Notes under the pieces: model-generated
What the model saw: the letters and a program-made list of their open reading frames with translations, nothing else
Told to the model about the DNA's origin: nothing
Databases searched by the model: none
Program-made: the position numbers and the translations under genes
Shown: positions 16,029 through 24,374 of the stretch, one piece after another
How the letters are laid out: the number at the start of each line of letters is the position of its first letter
Position numbering within the stretch: the stretch's first letter is position 1
Source of the DNA: a bacterium
Lineage (GTDB): Bacteria > Verrucomicrobiota > Kiritimatiellia > CAIKKV01 > CAITUY01
NCBI GenBank assembly: GCA_037128595.1
Contig: JBAXWB010000003.1
Location: 1 to 64,000, forward strand
Direction: 5' to 3'
Length of the DNA: 64,000 nt

Positions 16029-17111
16029 TTATTTCCCCTCCTGTTTTTCGCCCATCATTTGCTGGCGCAGGGCGATGGCTTTCCACACATGTTCCTCTGT
16101 CATGGGTTGCCGGGACTTGTTGGCGATCCGGCTGGCAACCTTTAGGGTCTCAACCAGGATACCCAGGCGGCCGAGGCTGTTGGCGATCTGGTCAAGGGCC
16201 TGAATTAACTTGTCACTGGGATCCTTCAGGTACTGGTTGACGATTGGCTTGAAGTCTTTGACCTTGATGCGCTTAGGAAGCCGGATAGGCATCCCAATGC
16301 GCCCCAGGACCTGCTCGAACTGGTAATGGGCCTTGCGGAGCTCATCATCAAAGCGCTGGGTGGCAATGAGTGCCAGGGCGCATCCCTGGCCATCATTGTA
16401 AAGGTCACGTAGGATCTCGATATTGACGGGGTTTGTCCGGCGGTCCCCGGGGAGCAGCCGATGGGCCTCATCCACAATCAGGATCCGGTTCTTATTGAAT
16501 GCCCGGCTCAGGGCCTCCATCAGTTGCGGCACACAGAGGTTCTTACTCACCCCGACAACGTCAGCAATGCGGCGCAGGAGCATCTTGGTGCCACCATAGG
16601 GAGGGGCCACCACATAGACACTGCGGCCGTGATTGTTTTCATCACGCCATTTCTTGGTGGCCACGCTCTTTCCCATCCGGCTTTCCCCAATGATCATCGT
16701 GATGGAATTGTTAGCCAGGGCGTAATCGAGTCCCGCTGAAATCATCTGGGAAATCCCGTTGTCCACAATCTCATTGGATTGAATGGTACTGCGGGTCTCG
16801 GCAATGCGCTTGTAACTCTGGATCCCCTTGCAGACGTTGGGATAACTGCCCTCATAGATTCCCTTCAGAACCTTGAAAATAGTGGTGCGATCATATTCAA
16901 TCGCCTCAACGGCATCATCCCAGCCCATGTGGTTATCCAGGAGATGCTGGTGAAACCACAGAAGATCATCCTGCACTCCTTTTTCAAGGGCCTTCCAGTT
17001 GTCCAGATTCAGCGGGATATTAATCCTGCTGTGAGCGCTTGCCGCTTTTGCTTCCAACGCCCGCTCAGCACCCGGAACCGTCCCATTCTTTCCAATCTCA
17101 TCCATTACCAT
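16029..17111 (-). CDS. MuB-like AAA+ ATPase, transposition target selector
   Basis: The product is 360 residues. Walker A GESRMGKS lies at about 142-149 and Walker B LIVDEAH at about 211-217, with an arginine-finger region following; the N-terminal 120 residues resemble a helix-turn-helix extension. MuB-type proteins coat target DNA, give target immunity and stimulate MuA. The gene lies directly downstream of the transposase (11-base gap, GGGAG before the start) as in Mu-like phages. Function is assigned with high confidence by family and context. Confidence 0.9.
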   Translation of the reverse strand: MVMDEIGKNGTVPGAERALEAKAASAHSRINIPLNLDNWKALEKGVQDDLLWFHQHLLDNHMGWDDAVEAIEYDRTTIFKVLKGIYEGSYPNVCKGIQSYKRIAETRSTIQSNEIVDNGISQMISAGLDYALANNSITMIIGESRMGKSVATKKWRDENNHGRSVYVVAPPYGGTKMLLRRIADVVGVSKNLCVPQLMEALSRAFNKNRILIVDEAHRLLPGDRRTNPVNIEILRDLYNDGQGCALALIATQRFDDELRKAHYQFEQVLGRIGMPIRLPKRIKVKDFKPIVNQYLKDPSDKLIQALDQIANSLGRLGILVETLKVASRIANKSRQPMTEEHVWKAIALRQQMMGEKQEGK

Positions 17112-17121
17112 TACTCCCTTT

Positions 17122-19224
17122 TTATTTTTCCGTTTTCAACAGCTCGGCAATCTCTGCCGCGCTAAATTCATCCTGTCCGGGATCCGTGACAGCCGCCGTA
17201 AAATCGCCATGCTCAGTGGCGGCCTTACGATCTCCCGCGGTGACTCGTGTATCCCTGACAGTTTCGTCCGTCTCAATCTCTGATTCCAGGACCGGCGCCC
17301 CGGACAGAATCGTCTCATTCCATTGATCATCCTCCGCCCGCTGTTCAGCCTGCCCAGCGCTGCGCCCCAGGAACGCCCGCGCCCGGGCTGCATTCGCATG
17401 GGCGGCCTGACCCATTGCCCTATGCATTCCCTGATCATCGGCCCTGCAAACCTTGTTCACACGTTCACACCGGCCGATGTACCGGCCCTTGGCATCGCAG
17501 ACCAACAGGAACCTGGCGTCGAATGGATTACAGAAAGTACGGTATGATTCGTTGTTGTTGAGCAGCACCTGGTGACCCTGCGCATTCACAGCAATGCCCT
17601 GGTACCGCATGGGCTCATGACTGATAGATGAGTCCTCAAACAGAAACGCCCCGTGATCATTCAGTTTCCGCTCTTCTGACAGATCCGCCCCAATGATTTG
17701 AGGAAGTACGCTCATCGGTATTTTCACCAGTCCGGATGCCTCCCGCTCCCAGACTTCAGATGGTGACATCTTCCGGAGGCTGAAACACCCGGGCAGCTTC
17801 ATCAGTGACGCCATGGCATCGGCATGATCCTTTGTCTGCATAGGGAGCGCATAGGTTGGCGTCCAGTGTGGTGAGCGGGGATCAACGCGAACCTGCCCTG
17901 TGACCAGCTGGGCGGTTTCCCAGCCTTCAAGATCGTGTTCTGTCCGACTATCCAGCCAGGCATAGATGTCTGAAAGAATGCTGGAGGCCTGGCTCATCAG
18001 CATGAAGTCCCATCGGATCATATCCAGTTTCTCGGGGCGCAACTGCAGCCCGGCGATCGCCTTGATGAGCGCCTTGTCATTCTCCGTGCGGCCGAATAAT
18101 TCCTCAGGCCCATTCACCCGCTCATTGCTGCCGGTCTGACCTGGCAACATGGCCGTGGCGTTGTGAACCAGGTTGAATGAGGATTCCAGGGCGGCCTTGA
18201 AGCGGGGATTGCCACCGGCACGGCCCCGGTACCACCCGGGGAAGGCTGGTGACCCTTTGCACTTTCCCGTTTCCACATGGATCGCACCGCCGGTGCAATC
18301 GAACAGGGCCGCGGCTATGTCATCACGTACAACCGCGGTACCCGACTCACAAACCAACGTGGTCCCCGCCTTGCGGTATCCATGAAGGCTGAACATCGCT
18401 GCCAGCAAAAAGCGCATGTCCCGTTCCTGGAGGCGCTTCCGGATCCCGGTGATGTCATCCGTGGTTTCGCATTTGAGGCCGTAACAGATTTTCTTGGCAC
18501 TGAATAAATCCAGGGCGGTGAGTTCCAGCAGCCGACCGGCTGGCGCTTTGAGCGTGGGCTTGACTTTGAAATCATGCCAGACATCATCCAGCATCATGTA
18601 CTGTCCCGCTTCCAACCCCACCCGGGTGGTGGGGATGTGAAACGCGAATTGGGATGCGGCCTTGGCCCCGGTGTTGGCCATGGACCGCACAAACTTAGAT
18701 TCCTTAACCAGTTGCAGGAAGTTGGAATAGCTCCATCCCTTGGGGATCCCATGCACATCTGCAGGCGGGCGGATCTCATACCCCGGGATGGGATAATCGG
18801 TGACACGCCATAATTCGACACAGCGCTTGTGGGCCTGTTTCAGGCAGTTCTTGCGCCCCTTGAATTGCTCAATAATCTGTTTCCACCACTGAACAGTGGC
18901 GGCCGGGATGGGCGTGTCACCATCCTCAGTCTTGTGCTGCCGATAATCCACCAGCGCCCGCCAGCCGCACACCAGTTTACCAGATGCCAATTTCTTGCCT
19001 TTTGAAACCCAGTCATACTGGCGGCGGGCCGTGGCCACACTCACCCGCATCCGCTCCGCCACCATCACCAGTGAGGGGCCAATCCCCACGCCGGCCTTTG
19101 CCGCCTCTGAAAACGCCTCTGCCCAGGACAGCACATCGGCCTTTTGACTGTCCGACAGGTTCGACCAGTCAATCGACCGATCTTCCGCTGTTGGAACCAT
19201 CCCTGGTATGATGAGCGCTTTCAT
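17122..19224 (-). CDS. MuA-like DDE transposase
   Basis: The product is 700 residues (MuA is 663). An N-terminal helix-turn-helix (about 25-75) precedes the Mu-type DNA-binding and catalytic core. The catalytic series seems to be Asp213/214 (LDDVWHD), position 293 in VCESGTA, and Glu347 (ALESSFN). The second position is Glu where Asp is usual. A beta-barrel-like C-terminal domain and an acidic tail follow. It cuts and joins the phage ends in replication and integration. It is transcribed leftward toward the left end, with GAGGT before the start. Confidence 0.92.
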   Translation of the reverse strand: MKALIIPGMVPTAEDRSIDWSNLSDSQKADVLSWAEAFSEAAKAGVGIGPSLVMVAERMRVSVATARRQYDWVSKGKKLASGKLVCGWRALVDYRQHKTEDGDTPIPAATVQWWKQIIEQFKGRKNCLKQAHKRCVELWRVTDYPIPGYEIRPPADVHGIPKGWSYSNFLQLVKESKFVRSMANTGAKAASQFAFHIPTTRVGLEAGQYMMLDDVWHDFKVKPTLKAPAGRLLELTALDLFSAKKICYGLKCETTDDITGIRKRLQERDMRFLLAAMFSLHGYRKAGTTLVCESGTAVVRDDIAAALFDCTGGAIHVETGKCKGSPAFPGWYRGRAGGNPRFKAALESSFNLVHNATAMLPGQTGSNERVNGPEELFGRTENDKALIKAIAGLQLRPEKLDMIRWDFMLMSQASSILSDIYAWLDSRTEHDLEGWETAQLVTGQVRVDPRSPHWTPTYALPMQTKDHADAMASLMKLPGCFSLRKMSPSEVWEREASGLVKIPMSVLPQIIGADLSEERKLNDHGAFLFEDSSISHEPMRYQGIAVNAQGHQVLLNNNESYRTFCNPFDARFLLVCDAKGRYIGRCERVNKVCRADDQGMHRAMGQAAHANAARARAFLGRSAGQAEQRAEDDQWNETILSGAPVLESEIETDETVRDTRVTAGDRKAATEHGDFTAAVTDPGQDEFSAAEIAELLKTEK

Positions 19225-19231
19225 GATTACC

Positions 19232-19945
19232 TCACTTGGATTTCTTCAGGAAATCCTCCAACTCATCCGCCACACTGCGGAGCGTTTCCCACACTTCACG
19301 CAGGCGCACCTTCTCCAGGTGCCCATAGCTTTTCTTCTGACAGTTGGTGACTGTGATCCGACAGACATCCGACCAATCCTTGTTCGCCATCAACCGTTCC
19401 GCCTCAGCCCGATCCATCACCGTGGCGGGATTACCTGCACGGCCATAGGGATTATTCGCGCCGCCAGAGGTGCCATCCACTTTCGGCTTGATGATGCCGA
19501 GTTCAAGTTGCAGCTCCTGGATAGTCCGGTGATCCGTCATATCCCGAACGGCAGACAACAGGAGATCACGTTCCTTCCGCATCATCATGGATGGTGCCAC
19601 CGAATTATCCATGTCTCCAAAAACCGGATACTTAGCCTCAATTACCGGTATAGCCCGGTCGGCAAGCAGCATGTATCGCTGGGATGTGCGTAGGTCGAAC
19701 TTGCAGTTCTTCTCTACCCACGGCAGCCATTCGCCGTGAGGGGCTTGTTCCTTGGCTGCAAGCAGTTCCATTCCGCAGAGGACAGCGAAACGGCAGGCCT
19801 GACCATAGGCGGCTTCGGAACTGTCATGGTAGTGGTTGATGATGGGGGCGCGGTCAGCCAGGGTACGTTTCGGCACCATGGAAAGAATCTTTGCCGGCCG
19901 TCCAACAGGGCGCTTTTCGACAGATTGATTGGATGCTGCACTCAT
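19232..19945 (-). CDS. DUF3102-like phage early protein
   Basis: The product is 237 residues with a central region (AVLCGMELLAAKEQAPHGEWLPWVEKN in part, then TSQRYMLLAD) typical of DUF3102 proteins. These are found in phages and plasmids, often near partition or transposition genes, and contain a helix-turn-helix-like fold. A proline/arginine N-terminal linker (RPVGRPAK) resembles an AT-hook. It is coupled to the upstream gene by an ATGA overlap and lies eight bases before the transposase. Confidence 0.75.
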   Translation of the reverse strand: MSAASNQSVEKRPVGRPAKILSMVPKRTLADRAPIINHYHDSSEAAYGQACRFAVLCGMELLAAKEQAPHGEWLPWVEKNCKFDLRTSQRYMLLADRAIPVIEAKYPVFGDMDNSVAPSMMMRKERDLLLSAVRDMTDHRTIQELQLELGIIKPKVDGTSGGANNPYGRAGNPATVMDRAEAERLMANKDWSDVCRITVTNCQKKSYGHLEKVRLREVWETLRSVADELEDFLKKSK

Positions 19946-20244
19946 ATATGGTTACCTCGCATGAATCCATTATTGACCGGGTTCCATCCCGCCGTGTGAT
20001 CTGACACGAACGGTACCTGCTTCTGATATGGATCCGGTGCATTACTCAGCGGGATCCGGACGGGCTTTTGTTGCAACATCATTTTCAGATGTATCCTGAG
20101 TTTGAACTGTTCCTGCGTCTCCACAGAATTAGTAGATTCCGTTTTAATCAATATAGGGGCAGCAACGGGAAGAACCGTTTTAACCGGCGGGATGCCAGCC
20201 TTCCCGCGATTCAGATACTGCTGCAGTATGACGGGAAGGGCCAT
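19942..20244 (-). CDS. small phage early protein (100 residues), unknown
   Basis: The start at 20244 has AGGAGG upstream and lies just past the Gam stop, which decides against the longer frame starting at 20373 inside gam. The product is proline-rich and basic with no domain recognised. Confidence 0.6.
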   Translation of the reverse strand: MALPVILQQYLNRGKAGIPPVKTVLPVAAPILIKTESTNSVETQEQFKLRIHLKMMLQQKPVRIPLSNAPDPYQKQVPFVSDHTAGWNPVNNGFMRGNHI

Positions 20245-20245
20245 A

Positions 20246-20755
20246 TCAAGTGACCTCCTGTTTCGGGGTGACAAAGAATGATTCGTCCTGGACAACACTG
20301 CACCCGATATCCGCCATCTCTTCTTTTGAAAACGCATCGCGGTCATCAAGCAAGGCATCCTTTGCGACCTCAACCTTGAAGCGCATGTATTTAGGGGCTA
20401 TCTGCTGAACGGCGGCGGCGACCCGCTCCCATGTCCATCCTCGCAACAATTTAAGTTTCGGCTGTCCTGTCCGGTATCCCAGCTGACCATGGACCATGTC
20501 GATACTTTTACGGGCCCCAAACTCATTCGGGTGTCCATCGGCCCAGACATTCAACGATTCAAAATGACCGTCGATTTCAGCCGTGATCCCTGTAATGTGA
20601 TATTCGAAATTATCCCGTGCCGATTTGAGTGCTAGATCCAACTCGGCAGCCATCATGTCGCGTCTATAACTCAACTCAGCCAGTTTCCCCAGGGCCGCCT
20701 CGGCATCCGCCCGGGTCTCCAGTACTGCGGCCAATGATTTTTTAATACGTGCCAT
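20246..20755 (-). CDS. gam: Mu Gam-like host-nuclease inhibitor
   Basis: The product is 169 residues from ATG 20755 (AAGGAAT upstream). Coiled helices in the first 70 residues and the following Phe/Trp-rich segment (FGARKSIDMVHGQLGYRTG) match the Mu Gam family. It binds double-stranded DNA ends and protects them from exonucleases such as RecBCD; it is related to bacterial Ku. It acts in the cytoplasm after infection. Confidence 0.88.
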   Translation of the reverse strand: MARIKKSLAAVLETRADAEAALGKLAELSYRRDMMAAELDLALKSARDNFEYHITGITAEIDGHFESLNVWADGHPNEFGARKSIDMVHGQLGYRTGQPKLKLLRGWTWERVAAAVQQIAPKYMRFKVEVAKDALLDDRDAFSKEEMADIGCSVVQDESFFVTPKQEVT

Positions 20756-20768
20756 TGGGTGATTCCTT

Positions 20769-21098
20769 TTAGGCGGCGACACTCTGTGCGGCCTTGTTGA
20801 TGATCATGGTGTTGCGGATCAACGTTTCAACCCGCTTCTGTACCTCATGCCCGCCCACCGCATTACCGGTGATCATGATGGCCCAGCATTCATCCGGGAT
20901 GATAGCCGCGGCAGCGGTCAACCGTTCGATGGTCCGGTTGATATTCAGCAAAAGCAGCTCATCGGTTGAACCATGGGGTGTTGTCTTCATATCCTTAGCC
21001 AGGCAATCACGCACCAGGGACAGTTTACCCACCGCATCACACAGGCCGCTCATGGCCGTCGCAATATCCGCACTCCGCTCTTTCAGTACCTTGTTCAT
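20769..21098 (-). CDS. small phage early protein (109 residues), unknown
   Basis: A helical soluble protein that begins MNKVLKERSADIATAMSGL. Its ATG overlaps the preceding TAA by one base. No domain is recognised. It lies between a tiny membrane protein and Gam. Confidence 0.65.
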   Translation of the reverse strand: MNKVLKERSADIATAMSGLCDAVGKLSLVRDCLAKDMKTTPHGSTDELLLLNINRTIERLTAAAAIIPDECWAIMITGNAVGGHEVQKRVETLIRNTMIINKAAQSVAA

Positions 21099-21202
21099 TA
21101 TTTTCCTTTTTTCTGTTCGATTTTATCCATTACTGCAATCAACCCAAAAACCAGCACTGTGCCGCATAACGCAAAACCGCAGGCAATCATGAGAGTCATC
21201 AT
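21098..21202 (-). CDS. tiny single-span membrane protein (34 residues)
   Basis: One transmembrane segment (IACGFALCGTVLVFGLIAV) is followed by a short basic tail. The start overlaps the upstream stop (ATGATGA) and the stop overlaps the next start (TAATG). The double overlap within a dense operon supports a real gene. Such minute membrane proteins in phage early operons are often superinfection or host-takeover factors, but that is a guess. Confidence 0.6.
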   Translation of the reverse strand: MMTLMIACGFALCGTVLVFGLIAVMDKIEQKKGK

Positions 21203-21579
21203 GCACCCCTCTCATCTTCAAAAAGATCCAGTTGCACGGGCGGCTTGGCAAACCACTTGCCTTCCCGTTGCCAACCGTGTGCAATGGCTTTTTTTGCAAC
21301 CGTCCGGGAACGCATGAACATTTTTACCGCCCGGCTCTTGAGGCTGCGCAGATAGGTGTTGAGCTGGTCGGAACTGGTGGGAATGAAGTAGCCCGCGCTG
21401 GAGGCCACCAAAGGGTAAGGGAAGTCGGGGAGCCTTAGCTCCATCATCGCTTCCGTGGTCCGCCGATTTGGCAGGCCAGCGCGGGCAGTGAGATCGTCAA
21501 GAGTGATCGCGTTCGATTCTCCCCGGGCATTATTCAGGATTCGAACAGCGGCTTTAAATTGATCAAGTGTGGCGTTCAT
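21199..21579 (-). CDS. phage early protein with winged-helix-like N-terminus
   Basis: The product is 126 residues. Residues 1-60 look like a winged helix (ITLDDLTARAGLPNRRTTEA). The C-terminus is basic with aromatic residues. The start overlaps the upstream stop (ATGA). It may bind DNA; the specific role is unknown. Confidence 0.65.
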   Translation of the reverse strand: MNATLDQFKAAVRILNNARGESNAITLDDLTARAGLPNRRTTEAMMELRLPDFPYPLVASSAGYFIPTSSDQLNTYLRSLKSRAVKMFMRSRTVAKKAIAHGWQREGKWFAKPPVQLDLFEDERGA

Positions 21580-21890
21580 AGTTCCTGGCTCCTTTTTTCA
21601 AAGAAACGAACGACGCTGGGGCCGGAGATCCGAAAGTAGGGTTTATCGCCGGAGCCCACATTGATGCCTTCGATCAGGCCGGCTTCACGCCAGGCGAGGA
21701 CGGTCCGGCAGGAGACGTTAACGGCGGCGGCGACATCAGAGACAGACACGAAGCTACGGCTGCCGAACTGGGTGCGGATCTGACCGACCATGGTTCCGCT
21801 GGGATCGGCGGGAAGGCCGAGATCAGATTGTGCGGCCATCCTGGCCGCCAACCTGGTATATCCTGTGTCTGTTGCTGTCGCCATAATCAC
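21576..21890 (-). CDS. helix-turn-helix DNA-binding protein (excisionase/MerR-like)
   Basis: The product is 104 residues. The segment VSVSDVAAAVNVSCRTVLAWREAGLIEGINV is a winged-helix recognition unit as in excisionase and MerR-type small proteins; a further ATG at 21884 is possible. As an early-operon gene it may regulate transcription or assist transposition. Confidence 0.7.
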   Translation of the reverse strand: MIMATATDTGYTRLAARMAAQSDLGLPADPSGTMVGQIRTQFGSRSFVSVSDVAAAVNVSCRTVLAWREAGLIEGINVGSGDKPYFRISGPSVVRFFEKRSQEL

Positions 21891-22108
21891 CCCGCCTTTT
21901 TCAGTTCATTCTTCAGCGCCGTGACGATGCGTTTACCGAGTTTCCCGGTACCAAGCCGCTTTCCGTTGATGATCTTCCAGACTTCCCGCCGCCCAAACCC
22001 CTTGGCTTCAGACCAGGCCGCGCAGCTGGTACCGCGCAGGACGAAATGGGCACGTACCACGTGTGGGTTGAAGTGCTGAGTGGGTTTGACTTTGGATGGA
22101 CTCATCAT
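21887..22108 (-). CDS. small HTH regulator, possible Ner counterpart
   Basis: The product is 73 residues with a helix-turn-helix (CAAWSEAKGFGRREVWKII) and a basic C-terminus. It is the second gene of the early operon, the place where Mu carries ner, a negative regulator of early transcription. It overlaps both neighbours by four bases. The Ner role is inferred from position and fold, not from clear sequence match. Confidence 0.65.
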   Translation of the reverse strand: MMSPSKVKPTQHFNPHVVRAHFVLRGTSCAAWSEAKGFGRREVWKIINGKRLGTGKLGKRIVTALKNELKKAG

Positions 22109-22668
22109 TTGTTCCCTTTTTTCACTTTCTTGACACTGGCTTTAACGGTAGATTTCCGGGATGAAGACAATGAAACAGCTTTCTGATTACCTGGCCGGGA
22201 AAGTAGATATGATGCCAATGCGCCCACCACCGGATGCAGACAGACTTCCTGGGGATGCAGCGGGCATATACCGAATTTTGACGGATAGGGAAGCCGCAGG
22301 TTGTGACATGCTGGATCGCAAACTACGTAACCATGCGTCATTAGGGATTGAGCCTGACCTCGGTCGATGGGAATCATGGTTTCTTGACCACCGATGGCAT
22401 TGCGCGGCTGACTGGGCACATCGGTGCGCGACATCACTTCCAGAGCCGCCGGTACTCGTACTGACCGTTTCGTATTTAGACGATAGTATTTCCGATTGGC
22501 TACTGTGCCGTCTATGGACTGAACAAAAAGAACATTGGATTCAGAACGTTGCGCTTTATTTAGCTCAGCCGCGAAATGGCTGTGGATCTGGGTCATCATC
22601 CGTTTAATAACAGTCTTATTCCGGTGCTTGGATTTCCCTGATTCTAGGTTGATTGTTTTGCTGCTCAT
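22105..22668 (-). CDS. first gene of the early operon, unknown basic protein
   Basis: The product is 187 residues and very basic, without a recognised domain; its C-terminus is a lysine/serine-rich tail (KSTVKASVKKVKKGNK). The ATG at 22668 is preceded by AAGGAG and sets the start; an upstream in-frame ATG would cross the promoter region. As the promoter-proximal early gene it may be a regulator or host-takeover protein. Confidence 0.65.
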   Translation of the reverse strand: MSSKTINLESGKSKHRNKTVIKRMMTQIHSHFAAELNKAQRSESNVLFVQSIDGTVANRKYYRLNTKRSVRVPAALEVMSRTDVPSQPRNAIGGQETMIPIDRGQAQSLMTHGYVVCDPACHNLRLPYPSKFGICPLHPQEVCLHPVVGALASYLLSRPGNQKAVSLSSSRKSTVKASVKKVKKGNK

Positions 22669-22921
22669 TATTTGCTCCTTGCTTCCCGTTCCGATTGATC
22701 TATCCTTTTGAAGTGGTCGGCGTCTTTGTCGCCCTTCACTATTGCCAAGGTAACAAAAGTTTACAGACATGCAAGACGAAAGTTTACAATACGCAACGTT
22801 CTTGGCGAGCTACGACCGGTTCAAGCTGTCACTTGGGCTTAATGATGAACAGGCCGCAGAACGGATTGGTGTGTCCAGGCAGACAATCTGGAAAATCCAA
22901 AAAAGGCGACAAAAGTTAACA
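22669..22921. promoter_or_regulatory. divergent early/repressor switch region with AAAGTTWACA repeats
   Basis: One hundred bases separate the leftward early operon (start 22668) from the rightward repressor (start 22769). Three similar ten-base elements occur: AAAGTTTACA at 22756-22765 and 22779-22788 (23 bases apart), and AAAGTTAACA at 22912-22921 inside the repressor gene. They are candidate operators of the genetic switch. Promoter boxes could not be assigned convincingly. Confidence 0.45.
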
Positions 22922-23176
22922 AAGAAGCTCTTTTTTAAACTTCAGAAAGCGGAGATTGATGCAGGAATAACACCGGCAAATACGACATCGCTGTCGTATT
23001 TGAATGACTCAAATTCCTACACGTATAGGAATTTGAACCCCCATCATTCCCCTTTAAAAAAAGTTAAAATTTCAGAATTAGAGAGAGCAGCAGCGCAACT
23101 TAGGGTAGCGATTGAAGGTATCCAGGCGGGTCTGAAAGGGCTAGAGAAAGCGATAGAGCGTCTGAAAGAAGAGTGA
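22769..23176 (+). CDS. C1/Cro-type phage repressor
   Basis: The product is 135 residues with an XRE-like helix-turn-helix at about 25-55 (LNDEQAAERIGVSRQTIWKIQ), a basic linker, and a C-terminal amphipathic helix (residues 95-133) that could be a coiled-coil dimerisation arm. There is no LexA-like protease domain. It is divergent from the early operon, so it is the likely lysogeny repressor. Confidence 0.8.
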   Translation: MQDESLQYATFLASYDRFKLSLGLNDEQAAERIGVSRQTIWKIQKRRQKLTKKLFFKLQKAEIDAGITPANTTSLSYLNDSNSYTYRNLNPHHSPLKKVKISELERAAAQLRVAIEGIQAGLKGLEKAIERLKEE

Positions 23177-23238
23177 AATTGTTGGATTTTCGATTGAGTC
23201 CGTGTAGTAATTCTCTCAACTTCTAAGGAGGGTCACAC

Positions 23239-23853
23239 ATGAACGACAGTGAAATCAGGTTTGGGGTATTTTTTGCGATTCTGGTCTGGGGATTGTTATC
23301 CATGGTTGTTGGGTACCTGGCTGGCCAGCGCGGTAGAGGCGTGTTTGAATTTTTCCTCTTATCATTACTCATCTCTCCTTTATTGGCGTTCCTGATCATG
23401 ATCGCTCTCCCGATCAAAAATCAGAATGACATGCAAAAGGTGCAATGCCCTCATTGTCATGGTCTTGTGGATAGTGGGGTGAAATGCTGCATGCACTGCA
23501 GGCGTAACATCGAATGGAGAGTTACCAGGCAGGATTTCACAGAACCCGAAATTGACATTCAAACACCTGAGCCATCACACGTTGCGGAGTTTGAAGGAAC
23601 GATCATTGAATGCATGCACTGCAGAAAGATGTATTCACATCAACGTGATGACAAAGCTATATATGCTCCGTGCACCCACTGCGGAACACATAACCCTGTC
23701 AAAAAAAAGGCTTCGCCAACTCCCCAGTTTGAAGCTGACTGCCCAGAATGCGGGAAACCGTTTCCAGTGCGGCAAGGTCTTGGCATCATCGAAACCCTCT
23801 GCCCTCACTGCCAGAGCATTTTGAAGCTGGATACGGCGGCAGCGGTGGCGTGA
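23239..23853 (+). CDS. membrane protein with zinc-ribbon repeats (possible lysogenic conversion gene)
   Basis: The product is 204 residues. Two transmembrane segments cover about 7-28 and 38-60. They are followed by a cytosolic part with three CXXC-type ribbon modules: CPHCHGLVDSGVKCCMHC, CMHCRKMY paired with CTHCG, and CPECGKPF paired with CPHC. AGGAGG precedes the ATG. It sits next to the repressor, where phages often carry genes expressed in the lysogen. The function is unknown. Confidence 0.7.
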   Translation: MNDSEIRFGVFFAILVWGLLSMVVGYLAGQRGRGVFEFFLLSLLISPLLAFLIMIALPIKNQNDMQKVQCPHCHGLVDSGVKCCMHCRRNIEWRVTRQDFTEPEIDIQTPEPSHVAEFEGTIIECMHCRKMYSHQRDDKAIYAPCTHCGTHNPVKKKASPTPQFEADCPECGKPFPVRQGLGIIETLCPHCQSILKLDTAAAVA

Positions 23854-23997
23854 TTAATGCCTTGATAAATATGTTTTTCTACTTTTCCTGCACTGCGCAT
23901 CTTGCGCCTGATTGTTGATTTGCCAATGATTTGAGTCTTCAGCATCCTTGCCCTCCTGGGGTATTGCTGAACCACGGCCTCCGCTATTGTCGGGGCA

Positions 23998-24228
23998 TTG
24001 AAAGCAAATCAGTCAACGCGATTCAAACGCAGTGAGGTGCAACATGCAGCCCGTCCTGTAAATAGGACAACGCGCAGGAACCTTGCGATTACCCTTGACG
24101 GGGTCCCCGTCATCCAGATCCAGGGTTCCGCCTTTTCTTCCCCTGATCCCGCTATTGGTGCCCTGCTGATCGGCCTTGGCCGCTGCATCGAAGAATCAGC
24201 CCATATACCCAAAGGCGGTCCCTCATGA
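23998..24228 (+). CDS. small phage protein (76 residues), unknown, TTG start
   Basis: The only start in the frame is a TTG at 23998; an in-frame stop lies 30 bases upstream. The N-terminus is basic, and the C-terminal half (GVPVIQIQGSAFSSPDPAIGALLIGLGRC in part) looks structured. Its stop overlaps the next ATG (ATGA). The stretch 23854-23997 holds no supported gene. Confidence 0.45.
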   Translation: MKANQSTRFKRSEVQHAARPVNRTTRRNLAITLDGVPVIQIQGSAFSSPDPAIGALLIGLGRCIEESAHIPKGGPS

Positions 24229-24374
24229 TTTCAATCTCTTGCTGCCGTTCCAGCACCCTGCCGTTGTGCGACTCACACAACGGAGTCCCCTGTGTGATAA
24301 CTTCACAGGCGCAGAAAGGCGGGGGAGTCATTACCCCCCGCCCTGGACTCACCTTTTTCAAGGGAGGTCTATGA
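24225..24374 (+). CDS. possible tiny coupled protein (49 residues)
   Basis: The ORF is joined by ATGA overlaps to both neighbours (start at 24225 inside the previous stop, stop inside the next start at 24371). It contains four cysteines. Against it: the DNA holds two strong hairpins (CCGTTGTG/CACAACGG at 24261-24283 and GGCGGGGG/CCCCCGCC at 24318-24342), which may instead be regulatory. Confidence 0.35.
   Translation: MISISCCRSSTLPLCDSHNGVPCVITSQAQKGGGVITPRPGLTFFKGGL

Noticed and set aside
23855-23945. Short minus-strand ORF beginning near 23945
   Set aside because: It has no ribosome site, runs into the coding region of the zinc-ribbon gene and opposes the local direction.
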